Both the position numbers and the translations under genes were made by a program. Source: Emticicia sp. BO119 (GTDB taxonomy: Bacteria; Bacteroidota; Bacteroidia; Cytophagales; Spirosomataceae). From it: DNA of 64,000 nt. The DNA lies in the NCBI RefSeq assembly GCF_013912375.1, contig NZ_JACETV010000002.1:248001-312000 (forward strand), given 5' to 3'. Position 1 is the stretch's first letter; each line of letters begins with the position of its first letter. The notes under the pieces are model-generated. The model was not told where the DNA came from, made no database searches, and saw only the letters and a list, made by a program, of their open reading frames with translations. Of the stretch, positions 8,301 to 17,246 are shown piece after piece.

Positions 8301-9671
8301 TCAATGGGTAAAAATAAGTGTAAAAATAGTGCCATCGGCGGTGGATTTTACTGTTATCTCTCCTTTATGCAAGCGTGTAATTTGAGCTACAATGGCTAAA
8401 CCTACGCCATGCCCCTCAACAGCTTGTGCAGAAGCATTGCTGCGATAAAAAGGCTGGAAAATATAAGGGATGTCCCTTTTAGGAATAACAGGGCCTTTAT
8501 TAAAGAAAGAAATAACAATATCCTTATTAGAAGAGGTAAAGTTTACAATGGCCGTATTATCATCAGAAAACTTGCAGGCATTATCCATCAGATTCATAAA
8601 AACCACTTTCATGGAAGCTTCATTGCCTTGAATAATCAGGGCCGATTCATCATCTGGGAAATCGGTGAAATTTATCTGAACATGATAATCTTCATGCCAT
8701 TTCTGTAGTTGACTTTTGGCTTCCCAGAGGAGTTCGTCTAAGCGGATTGGCGTATATTTTACATTTTCAGCTTTAGCAACTACCGTTGCTAAATTCAGCA
8801 GAGTATTAGAAAGTTGAGTAAGTGTTCGGGTATCTTCCTGTAATGATTTCAGACTTTTTTCGTAAACTTCCGGCGAACGTTTCTGTAGCAATGTCACTTC
8901 TATCTGCGAATAAATTTTAGTTAAGGGGTTTTTTAACTCGTGAGATACATTAGCTATAAACATTTTCTGAGTAATAAGTGCCTCCTCAATACGGTCAAGT
9001 AATTGATTAAATGTGGCTACCAATGTTCCTATTTCATCGTCAGGGTTAGGATATTCAACCCTTTTTTTTACATTGCGTGGGAAAATCTGATTAACCTGTC
9101 TGATAATGCCCGAGACTGGTGCGAGAGCTCTATTGGCAAATAGCCAGCCAGAAATGCCTAATAATAAAATACCTGCACCTACCATCACAATCAGAATTTT
9201 CTGTAAATCCTGTAAAGCAACTTTGCCATTCTGGTCGATGGCGCTCACGATCACCCAATTACCCTTTCCCTTATTAGTTAAGTGAATACCTAAAACCTGA
9301 TAGCCCTTGAATTTTGTGTAGGTAGTAAGATTTTTGCTGACTACAAGAGGTAATAATTGTTGATGGAAGCTTGTGTCTGAAGGGTGTGTGAAAAAGATAA
9401 ATTGCTCTAAGGATTCATTAAATACCGAAATACTTTCGTTGGTCAGTAGTTCTCTGTCTGATACGTTGACTAATTTTAGTACGGTAGTATCGGCCGCCTG
9501 AATATCAAAAAGTAGGGTAGTAGTAGTAATGGCACGGTCTTGCAGGCGTTTATAAAAACGCTTTTCGAGGTATAATTTACTAAAAAAGTAGACCCCAAAC
9601 GAAAAAAACAAAAGAATGGCGCTTACTAACACTACAAATTGATAGGTTAGCCTTGAGCGAATATTTGTCAT
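8301..9671 (-). CDS. Sensor histidine kinase (HAMP/HisKA/HATPase)
   Basis: 456 residues: an N-terminal membrane helix, a periplasmic sensor of ~130 residues, a second helix near 165-185, a HAMP domain (NRALAPVSGIIRQVNQI), the phosphoacceptor box FIANVSHELKNPLTKIYSQ with His near 243, the N-box NLMDNACKF and the G-box GHGVGLAIV. All catalytic motifs are intact. The layout resembles CusS/heavy-metal sensor kinases, but the ligand is not evident. It overlaps the upstream response regulator gene by one base (ATGA), so the two are translationally coupled. Confidence 0.92.
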   Translation of the reverse strand: MTNIRSRLTYQFVVLVSAILLFFSFGVYFFSKLYLEKRFYKRLQDRAITTTTLLFDIQAADTTVLKLVNVSDRELLTNESISVFNESLEQFIFFTHPSDTSFHQQLLPLVVSKNLTTYTKFKGYQVLGIHLTNKGKGNWVIVSAIDQNGKVALQDLQKILIVMVGAGILLLGISGWLFANRALAPVSGIIRQVNQIFPRNVKKRVEYPNPDDEIGTLVATFNQLLDRIEEALITQKMFIANVSHELKNPLTKIYSQIEVTLLQKRSPEVYEKSLKSLQEDTRTLTQLSNTLLNLATVVAKAENVKYTPIRLDELLWEAKSQLQKWHEDYHVQINFTDFPDDESALIIQGNEASMKVVFMNLMDNACKFSDDNTAIVNFTSSNKDIVISFFNKGPVIPKRDIPYIFQPFYRSNASAQAVEGHGVGLAIVAQITRLHKGEITVKSTADGTIFTLIFTH

Positions 9672-10351
9672 CAGGAAATTACTTTGAGAACATACCCCAT
9701 ACCTATCTGTGTATGAAGCAGTTTAGGCTCAAAATCTTTATCTATTTTTTTTCGTAAAAAATTGACGTACACTTCTATTACATTTGTTCCTGTATCAAAA
9801 GTTACATCCCATATTTTTTCTGCTAATTCTGCTTTTGAAATAACCCTTCCCTGGTTTCGGATAAAGTACTCTAACAGTCCGAATTCTTTGGCTGTGAGCG
9901 AAAGCTCCTGACCTGCACGGGTTACTGTTTTTGTATCTAAATCCATTTCTAAATCGGCTACTTTCAGGGTGTTAGCTGTATGGATAATGCCGATATTTCT
10001 GCGGGTCAAGGCTCTTACCCTTGCCATTAGTTCTTTAAATTCAAATGGTTTTGCCAGATAATCGTCTGCACCAGCATCCAAGCCCTCAATTTTATCGTCG
10101 GTTGTGCCTAAAGCTGTTAGGAGTAAAATAGGAGAGGAGACTCCTACCTCACGGAGTTTCCGACAGAGTTCTAAACCGTTCATGCCGGGTAAGATGATGT
10201 CAGAAATAATCAGTGCATATACCTGACGGGTCGCCAATTGAAAACCCATTGCCCCGTCATAGGCTATGTCAACTTCCCATTGTTGCTCTTCGAGCCCTTG
10301 CCTGATTAGTTGAATAGTTCTGACTTCGTCTTCAATCACTAAGATTTTCAT
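9671..10351 (-). CDS. OmpR/PhoB-family response regulator
   Basis: 226 residues. The receiver domain has acidic residues near 8-9, the phosphorylation site Asp51 in IISDIILPGMNGLELC, Thr in LLLTAL and Lys in YLAKPFEF; the C-terminus is a winged helix (LSLTAKEFGLLEYFIRNQGR ... VYVNFLRKKI). First gene of the two-component operon. Neighbouring genes give no clear target. Confidence 0.95.
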   Translation of the reverse strand: MKILVIEDEVRTIQLIRQGLEEQQWEVDIAYDGAMGFQLATRQVYALIISDIILPGMNGLELCRKLREVGVSSPILLLTALGTTDDKIEGLDAGADDYLAKPFEFKELMARVRALTRRNIGIIHTANTLKVADLEMDLDTKTVTRAGQELSLTAKEFGLLEYFIRNQGRVISKAELAEKIWDVTFDTGTNVIEVYVNFLRKKIDKDFEPKLLHTQIGMGYVLKVIS

Positions 10352-10394
10352 GATTAGGTAGCTTGGATTTTATCAAAATTAGGAAATTAAATGG

Positions 10395-10430
10395 AAAACG
10401 CAGCTAAGTTCAATTACATAGCTGCGTTTT
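10395..10430 (-). terminator. Terminator of the GH105 gene
   Basis: A perfect 12-base inverted repeat (AAAACGCAGCTA at 10395-10406, TAGCTGCGTTTT at 10419-10430) leaves a T-run on the minus strand. It lies between the GH105 stop and the response regulator start. Confidence 0.75.
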
Positions 10431-10466
10431 ATCAGAATTATGCTAATAAAAGCAGGAAAATTAGTA

Positions 10467-11600
10467 TCAACGTTTTATTTTGTAAACTTCAGTCATAGCT
10501 AAAAGGAAACAACCTAAGCCAAAGTCTTCGAAATCAGGCATTTTATCATAAGTAACAGGTTGGCCGTCTTTTGGCTCTTTGCCTGTGCCTTGTACATAGC
10601 CTAAAAAACCGTTTGGGTGAATACAATTATTCATTATGGCATATACTGCCTTTGCCATAGGCGGATAGAATTTTTTCTTATCTAATATTCCCTTATTGAT
10701 ACCCCATGCCATACCATATACAAAGAGTGAAGTCCCGGTGAGTTCTTTACCACCAAAATCGGTTGCGTCAGTAAGGCTCACATTCCAGAACCCATCACTT
10801 CTTTGTAATGGTACAAGGGCATTCATCATTTCAAGATAAGTTTTTTCATATTCTTCACGATGCGGGGCATCTTTCGGTAAAATATCCAGTACTCTTACCA
10901 AAGCCGCTATTACCCAACCATTACCACGAGACCAATAACAACTTTTGCCTGATGGGGTAACGTAGGGAGGGTCAAAATCTTTATCTCTCCACCATAATCC
11001 ATCAACAGGATTGTATAGGCCTTTGTCGCCGTGCATGGTTTTGGTATGCATATACATTTCGTACATTTTCTCAAAGTATCGATTGTCTTCATAAATAACC
11101 CCCAATTGGGCAAACACCGGCATTGCCATTTGTAAAGCATCAACCCACGACCAGTCATCTTTTTTTGGGTTATTAATCAGGCTGTCAATAGAAGCCTTGA
11201 TGTCATGGATACGCTCTGGTTTAGGGTCAAGGAGATATAAATCTATATAAGTCTGCCCGCAACATTGGTCATCGGCATTTCGGGTATTAATGCCATTTCG
11301 TAAACCCCATTTATGGGCTTCTCCCCAGTTAACGGCATATTCGTAGTAGCGCTTTTGCTGGTCAATTTTATAGAGAGCCATTAGCCCTTCATAATACACC
11401 CCTCTTGTCCAGATATTACTTGGTCGGGTACGGTCGGGTCTTACAATGGGTTTGCCTACATCTTCCCATTTTAACATAAAGTATTCATTGGCGAGTGTCA
11501 TGGCTTTCATAATATCCTGATTTTTAGGGAGACTTTGTGCAAAAGCCGGAATAATGCCTAATAAGATGATTGAAAGTAGAATAAAGGTGTTTTTTTTCAT
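10467..11600 (-). CDS. Secreted GH105/GH88-type unsaturated glucuronyl hydrolase
   Basis: 377 residues from the ATG at 11600, where the signal peptide MKKNTFILLSIILLGIIPAF begins; an in-frame start 33 bases upstream adds nothing useful. The mature protein is an (alpha/alpha)6-barrel candidate with features of YteR-like unsaturated rhamnogalacturonyl hydrolases: WTRGVYYEGLMALY, DWSWVDALQMAMP, YWSRGNGWVIAALV, DGFWNVSLTD and GTSLFVYGMAWG. Such enzymes hydrate unsaturated uronic acids left by pectin lyases. It is monocistronic with its own terminator. Signal peptidase cleavage after ..PAFAQ suggests a periplasmic location. Confidence 0.9.
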   Translation of the reverse strand: MKKNTFILLSIILLGIIPAFAQSLPKNQDIMKAMTLANEYFMLKWEDVGKPIVRPDRTRPSNIWTRGVYYEGLMALYKIDQQKRYYEYAVNWGEAHKWGLRNGINTRNADDQCCGQTYIDLYLLDPKPERIHDIKASIDSLINNPKKDDWSWVDALQMAMPVFAQLGVIYEDNRYFEKMYEMYMHTKTMHGDKGLYNPVDGLWWRDKDFDPPYVTPSGKSCYWSRGNGWVIAALVRVLDILPKDAPHREEYEKTYLEMMNALVPLQRSDGFWNVSLTDATDFGGKELTGTSLFVYGMAWGINKGILDKKKFYPPMAKAVYAIMNNCIHPNGFLGYVQGTGKEPKDGQPVTYDKMPDFEDFGLGCFLLAMTEVYKIKR

Positions 11601-11882
11601 AAGTACTGTACTAATCGTTGGGTAATCACGCAAATATAGACGTTAGCGACATAAGAATGGCTGCCTATGGGTGCAAAGATAAAATTTAGTGGGGGGCTGT
11701 CTTAATTTTGATTTGCCTGATAGAGTTTCGAAAAATTGGAGCTATTTCAAAGTAATAATTTAAACTCTGTTCTTAATTATTCAAATATCATCAAATCAGG
11801 TAAATCAAAGTTCAGACAGCAATTCTGAAACCTCCAACACTTATTATTTGTTAATAGAAAGAACATATAAAAACATACAACA

Positions 11883-12182
11883 ATGACGGGAACATTTGAA
11901 GAACTGATTGCCTCAGAAAAACCAATATTGATTGACTTCTTTGCTGAATGGTGCGGACCATGCAAAGTATTATCCCCTACGCTGCAACAATTAGCACAGG
12001 AAGAAGGTGAGAACCTGAAAATTGTAAAGATTGATGTAGATAAAAATCCGAAATTAGCCTCAAAGTACAAAGTTTCCGGGGTGCCAACACTCATGTTATT
12101 TAAGAAGAGCGAATTAAAATGGCGACAATCGGGAGTTCTGTCACTACCTCAATTAAAAAGTATTGTTCAGAAGTTTGCCTGA
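11883..12182 (+). CDS. trxA: Thioredoxin
   Basis: 99 residues, cytoplasmic, with the WCGPC redox site (Trp23-Cys27) in a DFFAEWCGPCKVL context and the cis-proline loop SGVPTLMLF near residue 67. Slightly shorter than typical TrxA (~105). It serves as a general disulfide reductant. Monocistronic; an imperfect hairpin (CC(T)AAAGA / TCTTTGG) near 12210-12235 may be its terminator. Confidence 0.93.
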   Translation: MTGTFEELIASEKPILIDFFAEWCGPCKVLSPTLQQLAQEEGENLKIVKIDVDKNPKLASKYKVSGVPTLMLFKKSELKWRQSGVLSLPQLKSIVQKFA

Positions 12183-12267
12183 ATGTATTGCAATAAAAAA
12201 GTGGAGTCCTAAAGATAAATTCTTTGGGCCAGACGCTTTTTATCGGATTTGGAAAGCTTTAAGCTAA

Positions 12268-12420
12268 TCAGGATATTATTTCTTTTTCGATAATATCAGA
12301 AGTAGCTTGCTCAAAAACACGCTTAATACCATCAAATGCCCCGCTAACAATGGCCAATGGTAATAACAACGGCATAAAAACTATCCATTGTAAAAACATG
12401 GATGAATTAAATTTTCTCAT
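12268..12420 (-). CDS. Small 50-residue membrane-associated protein
   Basis: A 50-codon frame from ATG at 12420 to TGA at 12268. Its N-terminal half is hydrophobic (FLQWIVFMPLLLPLAIVSG) and its C-terminal half amphipathic (FDGIKRVFEQATSDIIEKE). A CATTTTTG box (12440-12433, 7/8 match to TAnnTTTG) lies 12 bases upstream of the start, so a nearly leaderless transcript is possible. No family recognised; the membrane helix plus charged tail is typical of small regulatory or stress membrane proteins. Confidence 0.5.
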   Translation of the reverse strand: MRKFNSSMFLQWIVFMPLLLPLAIVSGAFDGIKRVFEQATSDIIEKEIIS

Positions 12421-12638
12421 GGAGGTTAGAGGCAAAAATGCACATTAGGCTAAAAATAAAATTTTACAACACATATCAGCTTATTTCAAATAATATGCCA
12501 ACATATTTTTGTAAAGCCTATGTAAAGTTAAAAAAAATATTTACTAAGTGCAAAATGTTTAGGCATTAAAATAATTCAATAATAAAAAAAAACTATTTTT
12601 CCCCAAATAAAATAGCAATTTATTTATTTAACGGCTAA

Positions 12639-13967
12639 TTATTTTAAATTATCTACCCAGTTGAACCTGTCACTCGGAGAAAACTTCCAGGGAGCCATAT
12701 TATTTTCTGAATTAGAAAACATTGCATTCCATGATGCAGGAGCCGACGACTCTTCCATAACCTTATAACGGCGGAGTTCGAGAATGATGTCGAGAGGAGA
12801 GATATTAACCGGACATTCCTGCACGCAAGCATTGCAAGTAGTACAGGCCAGAATTTCCTCTTCTGAAATATAATCTCCTAAAAGTGTTTTACCATCATCA
12901 TAGGTCTGCCCGTTTTTCAGCCAGCCTTTTTGTATATCTTCGAGTCTGTCACGTGTATCCATCATGATTTTGCGGGGCGAGAGTTTCTTACCTGTAATAT
13001 TGGCAGGGCAAGCAGTTGTGCAACGGCCACATTCAGTACAACTGTAGGCATCCATCAGGTTTTTCCAACTTAAATCTTTCACATCTTTAGCACCAAAACG
13101 CCCTACTTCAGCAGGAGTAGCCTCAGGTTGCTCAACACCGAGCATAATTTTTACTTCTTTGGTCACAGCAGGCATATTAGCCATTTGTCCTTTAGGCTCA
13201 AGATTGGAGAAATACGTATTCGGGAAAGCCAAAAAGATATGCAAGTGTTTAGAATAAGTAACATACAAAGCAAAGCTCATGATACCTAAAATGTGAAACC
13301 ACCAAGTGAAACGCTCATAAATGACCAATGTGGTGTTGCTCCAGTTACTGAAAACGGGTTGTAACCATTGGCTTATAATAAAGTTTCCAGTGAAGGCTTC
13401 AGTATAGTGTTCTACTCCTCTTGCCTGCAATAGTGTATCAGTGGCATTCATACTTAAAAATGCCCACATTAATAATATTTCAATAGTCAGGATAATATTA
13501 GCGTCATTCCGGGGCCATGCTTTCATTTCCCGATGACGGCTTTCCTGAAAACGTTGTATTTTCAGAATGTTACGTCTAAGCAGAAATACCACACAAACAG
13601 TTAGCACTCCAATTGCTAAAACTTCAAAAAAATTAATGAGAAAGTTATAAAAACCACCCAAAAAAGGGAGGAATAGGCGGTGCGTGGCAAAGACACCATC
13701 TAATATAATTTCTAATACTTCAATATTAATAATCAGAAACCCAGCATAGATTATGAAATGCATCAGGCCTACTAATGGCCTGTTAAACATCTTTTTTTGT
13801 CCGAAGGCAATCAGGAGCATGGTTTTGAGTCGCTCGGCAGGCCTGTCCGTACGGTCTTCGGAATGGCCTAACTGAATTGTTTTTTTGATAAGTATAACTC
13901 TACGGGTAATGAAGTAGGCAGCTAAGGCTAAAGCTACGATGAATAGTATTTGTGATAGGATTTGCAT
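12639..13967 (-). CDS. Membrane (Fe-S) oxidoreductase, heterodisulfide-reductase-like with NarI-like membrane domain
   Basis: 442 residues. Several membrane helices (residues 1-25, ~70-130, ~160-260) form a quinone-facing domain, followed by two ferredoxin-type [4Fe-4S] motifs: CTECGRCTTACP (~314-325) and CTTCNACVQECP (~376-387). The family couples a soluble electron donor to the quinone pool. In related genomes it is usually followed by a second (Fe-S) subunit with CCG domains; here the region downstream holds only the small 50-residue frame, so the partner must be elsewhere or missing. The gene is divergent from tRNA-Phe. Confidence 0.88.
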   Translation of the reverse strand: MQILSQILFIVALALAAYFITRRVILIKKTIQLGHSEDRTDRPAERLKTMLLIAFGQKKMFNRPLVGLMHFIIYAGFLIINIEVLEIILDGVFATHRLFLPFLGGFYNFLINFFEVLAIGVLTVCVVFLLRRNILKIQRFQESRHREMKAWPRNDANIILTIEILLMWAFLSMNATDTLLQARGVEHYTEAFTGNFIISQWLQPVFSNWSNTTLVIYERFTWWFHILGIMSFALYVTYSKHLHIFLAFPNTYFSNLEPKGQMANMPAVTKEVKIMLGVEQPEATPAEVGRFGAKDVKDLSWKNLMDAYSCTECGRCTTACPANITGKKLSPRKIMMDTRDRLEDIQKGWLKNGQTYDDGKTLLGDYISEEEILACTTCNACVQECPVNISPLDIILELRRYKVMEESSAPASWNAMFSNSENNMAPWKFSPSDRFNWVDNLK

Positions 13968-14106
13968 ACGAGTCAGTTTTGTTAAATACTGATAGGAACT
14001 CTTTAAATATCGCCATATTAGTATGCTTGCATACCATTACAAATATAGTTAAATTTTTGATAATACAAGTTTAAAGAAAATTTTTAAGATTTTTTTAGTC
14101 AGAAGT

Positions 14107-14136
14107 TTGTAGTTGATTTTTTTTTGTCTACTTTTG
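14107..14136 (+). promoter_or_regulatory. Promoter of tRNA-Phe
   Basis: TTG at 14107-14109, 19-base spacer, TACTTTTG at 14129-14136 (8/8 match to TAnnTTTG). The tRNA begins 32 bases further on. Confidence 0.8.
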
Positions 14137-14168
14137 CAGTCCCAAATCACGGGGAATGGTGGTAATAG

Positions 14169-14244
14169 GGTAATGTAGCTCAGTTGGTAGAGCAAAGGAC
14201 TGAAAATCCTTGTGTCGGCGGTTCGATTCCGTCCATTACCACCA
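14169..14244 (+). tRNA. tRNA-Phe (GAA)
   Basis: A 76-nt cloverleaf: acceptor GGTAATG/CATTACC, D-arm TAGCTCAGTTGGTAGAGC, anticodon arm AAGGA-CTGAAAA-TCCTT with anticodon GAA, T-arm CGG-TTCGATT-CCG, discriminator A and encoded CCA. It is followed by its own terminator. A diverged copy of its 3' half lies at 21256. Confidence 0.97.
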
Positions 14245-14253
14245 AGATAATCA

Positions 14254-14287
14254 GGCAGTTAGAACTTAGGTTTTAACTGCCTTTTTT
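14254..14287 (+). terminator. Terminator of tRNA-Phe
   Basis: GGCAGTTA (14254-14261) pairs with TAACTGCC (14274-14281), followed by six T. Confidence 0.88.
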
Positions 14288-14335
14288 CTTAGGTACAAAA
14301 TAGGTATCGTTTTTTAAAGTAATCATAAATATACT

Positions 14336-15064
14336 CTATTGAATACCTCTCAGCATTTTAAAGAAAGATTCGGAATAAGTATCACTAATGGGTATAATTT
14401 GATCTCCTAACCAGATTCTGTTTTTTTCGATGTGATCTATTTTATCAATTGCAATCAGAAAAGAACGATGTACACGGGCAAAATCGGTTGATGGTAGTAA
14501 TTCTTCCAGTTTAGCGAAACTCAAAAGAGTCATAATCTTCTCTTCTGTGGTATGAATCCGCAGATAATCTTTCATTCCCTCTGCGAAAAGAATATCACGG
14601 ATCGCCACTTTACGGATGCGGTGACCAACTTTCAGAAAGATGTACTCCTGCTCGGTTTTTACTTCTGGTATTGTTGCGTTCTTTTCAGGTTGTTGTCTGG
14701 AGTTTTGTTCCTGATATAGACGCAGGACACCTTTATAGAAACGCTCAAACGAAAAGGGTTTTAACAGGTAATCTTTCACATCCAATTCAAAGGCTTTCAA
14801 GGCATATTGGTCATAGGCGGTGGTCAGGATAATCATGGGTTTTCGGTTCAGCATCTGCATGAAACTAAGCCCATCCAAGTCTGGCATGTTTATATCCAGA
14901 AATAGTATATCAGGTTGGTCTTTCTCCAGAGAACCTGCGGCTTCCAGAGGACTCATAAAGCTGCCTTTCAACTCCAGAAAAGAAACTTTAGAAATATACT
15001 CTTCCAGTATTTCCTGCGCCAGTGGTTCGTCATCAATGATATAGCAAGTGAGTTTATCCTTCAT
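14336..15064 (-). CDS. LytTR-family response regulator
   Basis: 242 residues from ATG at 15064 (MKDKLTCYIIDDEP); a longer frame starting 36 bases earlier lies inside the kinase gene and is rejected. The receiver carries Asp in DILFLDINMPDLDG and Lys in YLLKPFSF; the C-terminal LytTR DNA-binding domain spans ~140-240 (ILFAEGMKDYLRIHTTEEK, FARVHRSFLIAIDKID). Its start overlaps the kinase stop by 11 bases. The divergent ABC/peptidase genes are the obvious target. Confidence 0.93.
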   Translation of the reverse strand: MKDKLTCYIIDDEPLAQEILEEYISKVSFLELKGSFMSPLEAAGSLEKDQPDILFLDINMPDLDGLSFMQMLNRKPMIILTTAYDQYALKAFELDVKDYLLKPFSFERFYKGVLRLYQEQNSRQQPEKNATIPEVKTEQEYIFLKVGHRIRKVAIRDILFAEGMKDYLRIHTTEEKIMTLLSFAKLEELLPSTDFARVHRSFLIAIDKIDHIEKNRIWLGDQIIPISDTYSESFFKMLRGIQ

Positions 15065-16073
15065 GAGTTTCTGATTGAAGACTGTGAATATTGAGAACAA
15101 CAGAAAAGGTGTCCACCATATTGGTCACCTTTAGCGTGTGCTGCCCAGAGTACAATAAGGCCAATCTTTTCCTGACATTCGGCAGGCCTATGCCACCGGG
15201 GTCATTAAGGTTATGAGCCGGATGCTTATCTACAGGGTTCTGCACACTGAAAGTAAGGTTATTTTTCTGTACTTCCACGCTGACTTTTAAATCGCCGGGG
15301 TTGAGACGGGCTGGGCTATGCTTATAAGCATTCTCAAGAAGATGAATAAACAATAATGGAGCAATATGGCAGGCTGATGTATCTCCAACTATCTTTAAAT
15401 CTACCACAGGGCTTTGTTTGTAACGTAGTTGTTGCAAATTCATATAATCCTGCAAATAAGCTATTTCTTTTGCGATTGGTACAGTAGGGGCATTTGACTC
15501 GTAAATCATGTAGCGCATAAGAGAAGCCAGGTGCAAAACTGCTTCAGGAGCCGCTGGTGCCTGCTTATATACCAATGTATGAATATTATGAAGGGTATTG
15601 AATAGAAAATGTGGGTTAATCTGCGATTTGAGGTAATATAGTTCAGCCTCCACGGCCTGTTTCTCCAATTGCTCTTTCTTTATAGTATTCAATACCAGAT
15701 TTTCTGTGACCCTTGCCAGCCAGCTAAGTAACATAAAAATCGGGACAGCAGAGATCAGGAGCATAAAATAGGACTCAGATAAAAGATTCCAGGCATTGAG
15801 CTTTTCGTAACGAAAAAGCAAAAAAGGCACCGGCCCACTTAGCATGATTCCTGCCCGTATGAAAAAATAATCTCTCTTCTTTATTTTACCTGAATGGTAG
15901 GTCAGGAGAAAAAAATGGCCGTAAAAAACATATAAACATGTGAGAGTGAATCCTATAGATGTGGCAAACCATCTGGGATTTCCTTCACCTCCTAATTGCA
16001 AAGCTACCAGTAGACTGAACAACGTCCAGAGAACAATGTGGACTACCAAGAATATATTTTTAACTCTATTCAT
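15054..16073 (-). CDS. LytS-type sensor histidine kinase
   Basis: 339 residues from ATG at 16073 (a TTG precedes it). Four hydrophobic helices occupy the first ~130 residues, then the His_kinase family phosphoacceptor block YYLKSQINPHFLFNTLHNIH, the N-box LLFIHLLENAYKHSP and the G-box GGIGLPNVRKRLALLY. All catalytic elements are present. It forms a coupled pair with the LytTR regulator and is transcribed away from the ABC transporter genes across a 252-base intergenic region. Confidence 0.92.
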   Translation of the reverse strand: MNRVKNIFLVVHIVLWTLFSLLVALQLGGEGNPRWFATSIGFTLTCLYVFYGHFFLLTYHSGKIKKRDYFFIRAGIMLSGPVPFLLFRYEKLNAWNLLSESYFMLLISAVPIFMLLSWLARVTENLVLNTIKKEQLEKQAVEAELYYLKSQINPHFLFNTLHNIHTLVYKQAPAAPEAVLHLASLMRYMIYESNAPTVPIAKEIAYLQDYMNLQQLRYKQSPVVDLKIVGDTSACHIAPLLFIHLLENAYKHSPARLNPGDLKVSVEVQKNNLTFSVQNPVDKHPAHNLNDPGGIGLPNVRKRLALLYSGQHTLKVTNMVDTFSVVLNIHSLQSETHEG

Positions 16074-16325
16074 CAAACAAAGATAGTTTTTCCTGCTATT
16101 CTGTAGTTGCCTTATCGACAGGATCTTTACCTTAATCTATGAAAGATCAAATCCGTTCTGCCAGCGATTTGGCGGAAGCAAAGCCTCCACTGGTCGATTA
16201 CTTCACAGTATTAGCATATCGTTTTTTACTTTCTGTTTTGTTAAGAATTGCTTTGCAATAGAAATGAGGAAGTATTGGTAAAGTTACTTCATCTCGAAAG
16301 ATTAACCTGGTAAAATTCAGATAAA

Positions 16326-17246
16326 ATGGAAAATCATACTTTTGGCCTTTCTATCCGTCATGTCTCTAAAACCTATTGGAATGGCACAAGGGCTTTGAAT
16401 AATGTATCGCTGGATATTCCACCCGGTATGTTTGGGTTGCTCGGCCCAAACGGAGCTGGTAAATCGACTCTTATGCGTACACTCGCTACATTGCAAGAGC
16501 CGGATGAAGGGCAAATATTTTTAGGTGATATTGATGTAATAAATCAGAAAGACGAATTGCGGGAAACGTTAGGCTATCTTCCACAGGATTTTGGTGTTTA
16601 CCCCAAAGTGAGTGCAGAAGAATTGCTGGATCATTTTGCGGTGCTGAAAGGCATCATCAATCGAGCTGTGCGAAGAGAAACTGTTGAGGCCCTGCTTAAA
16701 CAAACTAATCTCTGGGAAAAGCGCAAGCAGCAATTGGGTGGATATTCAGGTGGCATGAAGCAGCGCTTTGGTGTGGCTGTAGCCTTATTGGGGAATCCTA
16801 AACTATTGATTGTAGACGAGCCAACTGCCGGACTTGATCCTGCTGAGCGTGTACGCTTTCTCAATCTTTTAAGCGAATTAGGCGAAAAAAGTGTGGTGAT
16901 TCTCTCTACCCACATTGTGGAAGACGTATCAGAGTTATGCACGAATATGGCTATTATCAATAAGGGAGAGATTTTGCTGGAAGCCCCGACTCTGGAAGCT
17001 GTTGCAATGCTTAATGGTAAAATCTGGCGCAAATTGACAGATAAAAATATGCTGCCTGAATTGGAACAGGAATATCAGGTTATTTCTGCCAAACTATTAG
17101 GTGGCCGAACATTGGTTCACATCTACAGCCTTGAAACGCCTGGTAACGGTTTTGAGCCGATAGAGCCGAATTTGGAAGACGTGTACTTCAGTACTATCAC
17201 GGGTAGTTATGTTAAAGCATTGAAAGTGAAGGAGGTGAAAAAATGA
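16326..17246 (+). CDS. ABC transporter ATP-binding protein
   Basis: 306 residues: Walker A GPNGAGKST (~40-48), signature YSGGMKQRFG, Walker B LLIVDEPTAGLDP and His switch STHIVED, followed by a ~90-residue C-terminal extension. It resembles CcmA/DrrA-type exporters. Its stop overlaps the start of the permease/peptidase gene by four bases (ATGA-type coupling). It provides the ATPase for the fused membrane protein. Confidence 0.94.
   Translation: MENHTFGLSIRHVSKTYWNGTRALNNVSLDIPPGMFGLLGPNGAGKSTLMRTLATLQEPDEGQIFLGDIDVINQKDELRETLGYLPQDFGVYPKVSAEELLDHFAVLKGIINRAVRRETVEALLKQTNLWEKRKQQLGGYSGGMKQRFGVAVALLGNPKLLIVDEPTAGLDPAERVRFLNLLSELGEKSVVILSTHIVEDVSELCTNMAIINKGEILLEAPTLEAVAMLNGKIWRKLTDKNMLPELEQEYQVISAKLLGGRTLVHIYSLETPGNGFEPIEPNLEDVYFSTITGSYVKALKVKEVKK

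Noticed and set aside
16139-16261. 40-codon frame in the divergent LytS/ABC intergenic region
   Set aside because: No promoter box or family likeness; the region is more likely regulatory. Two TAGTT blocks 20 bases apart (16084, 16104) could be LytTR half-sites but are too short to call.
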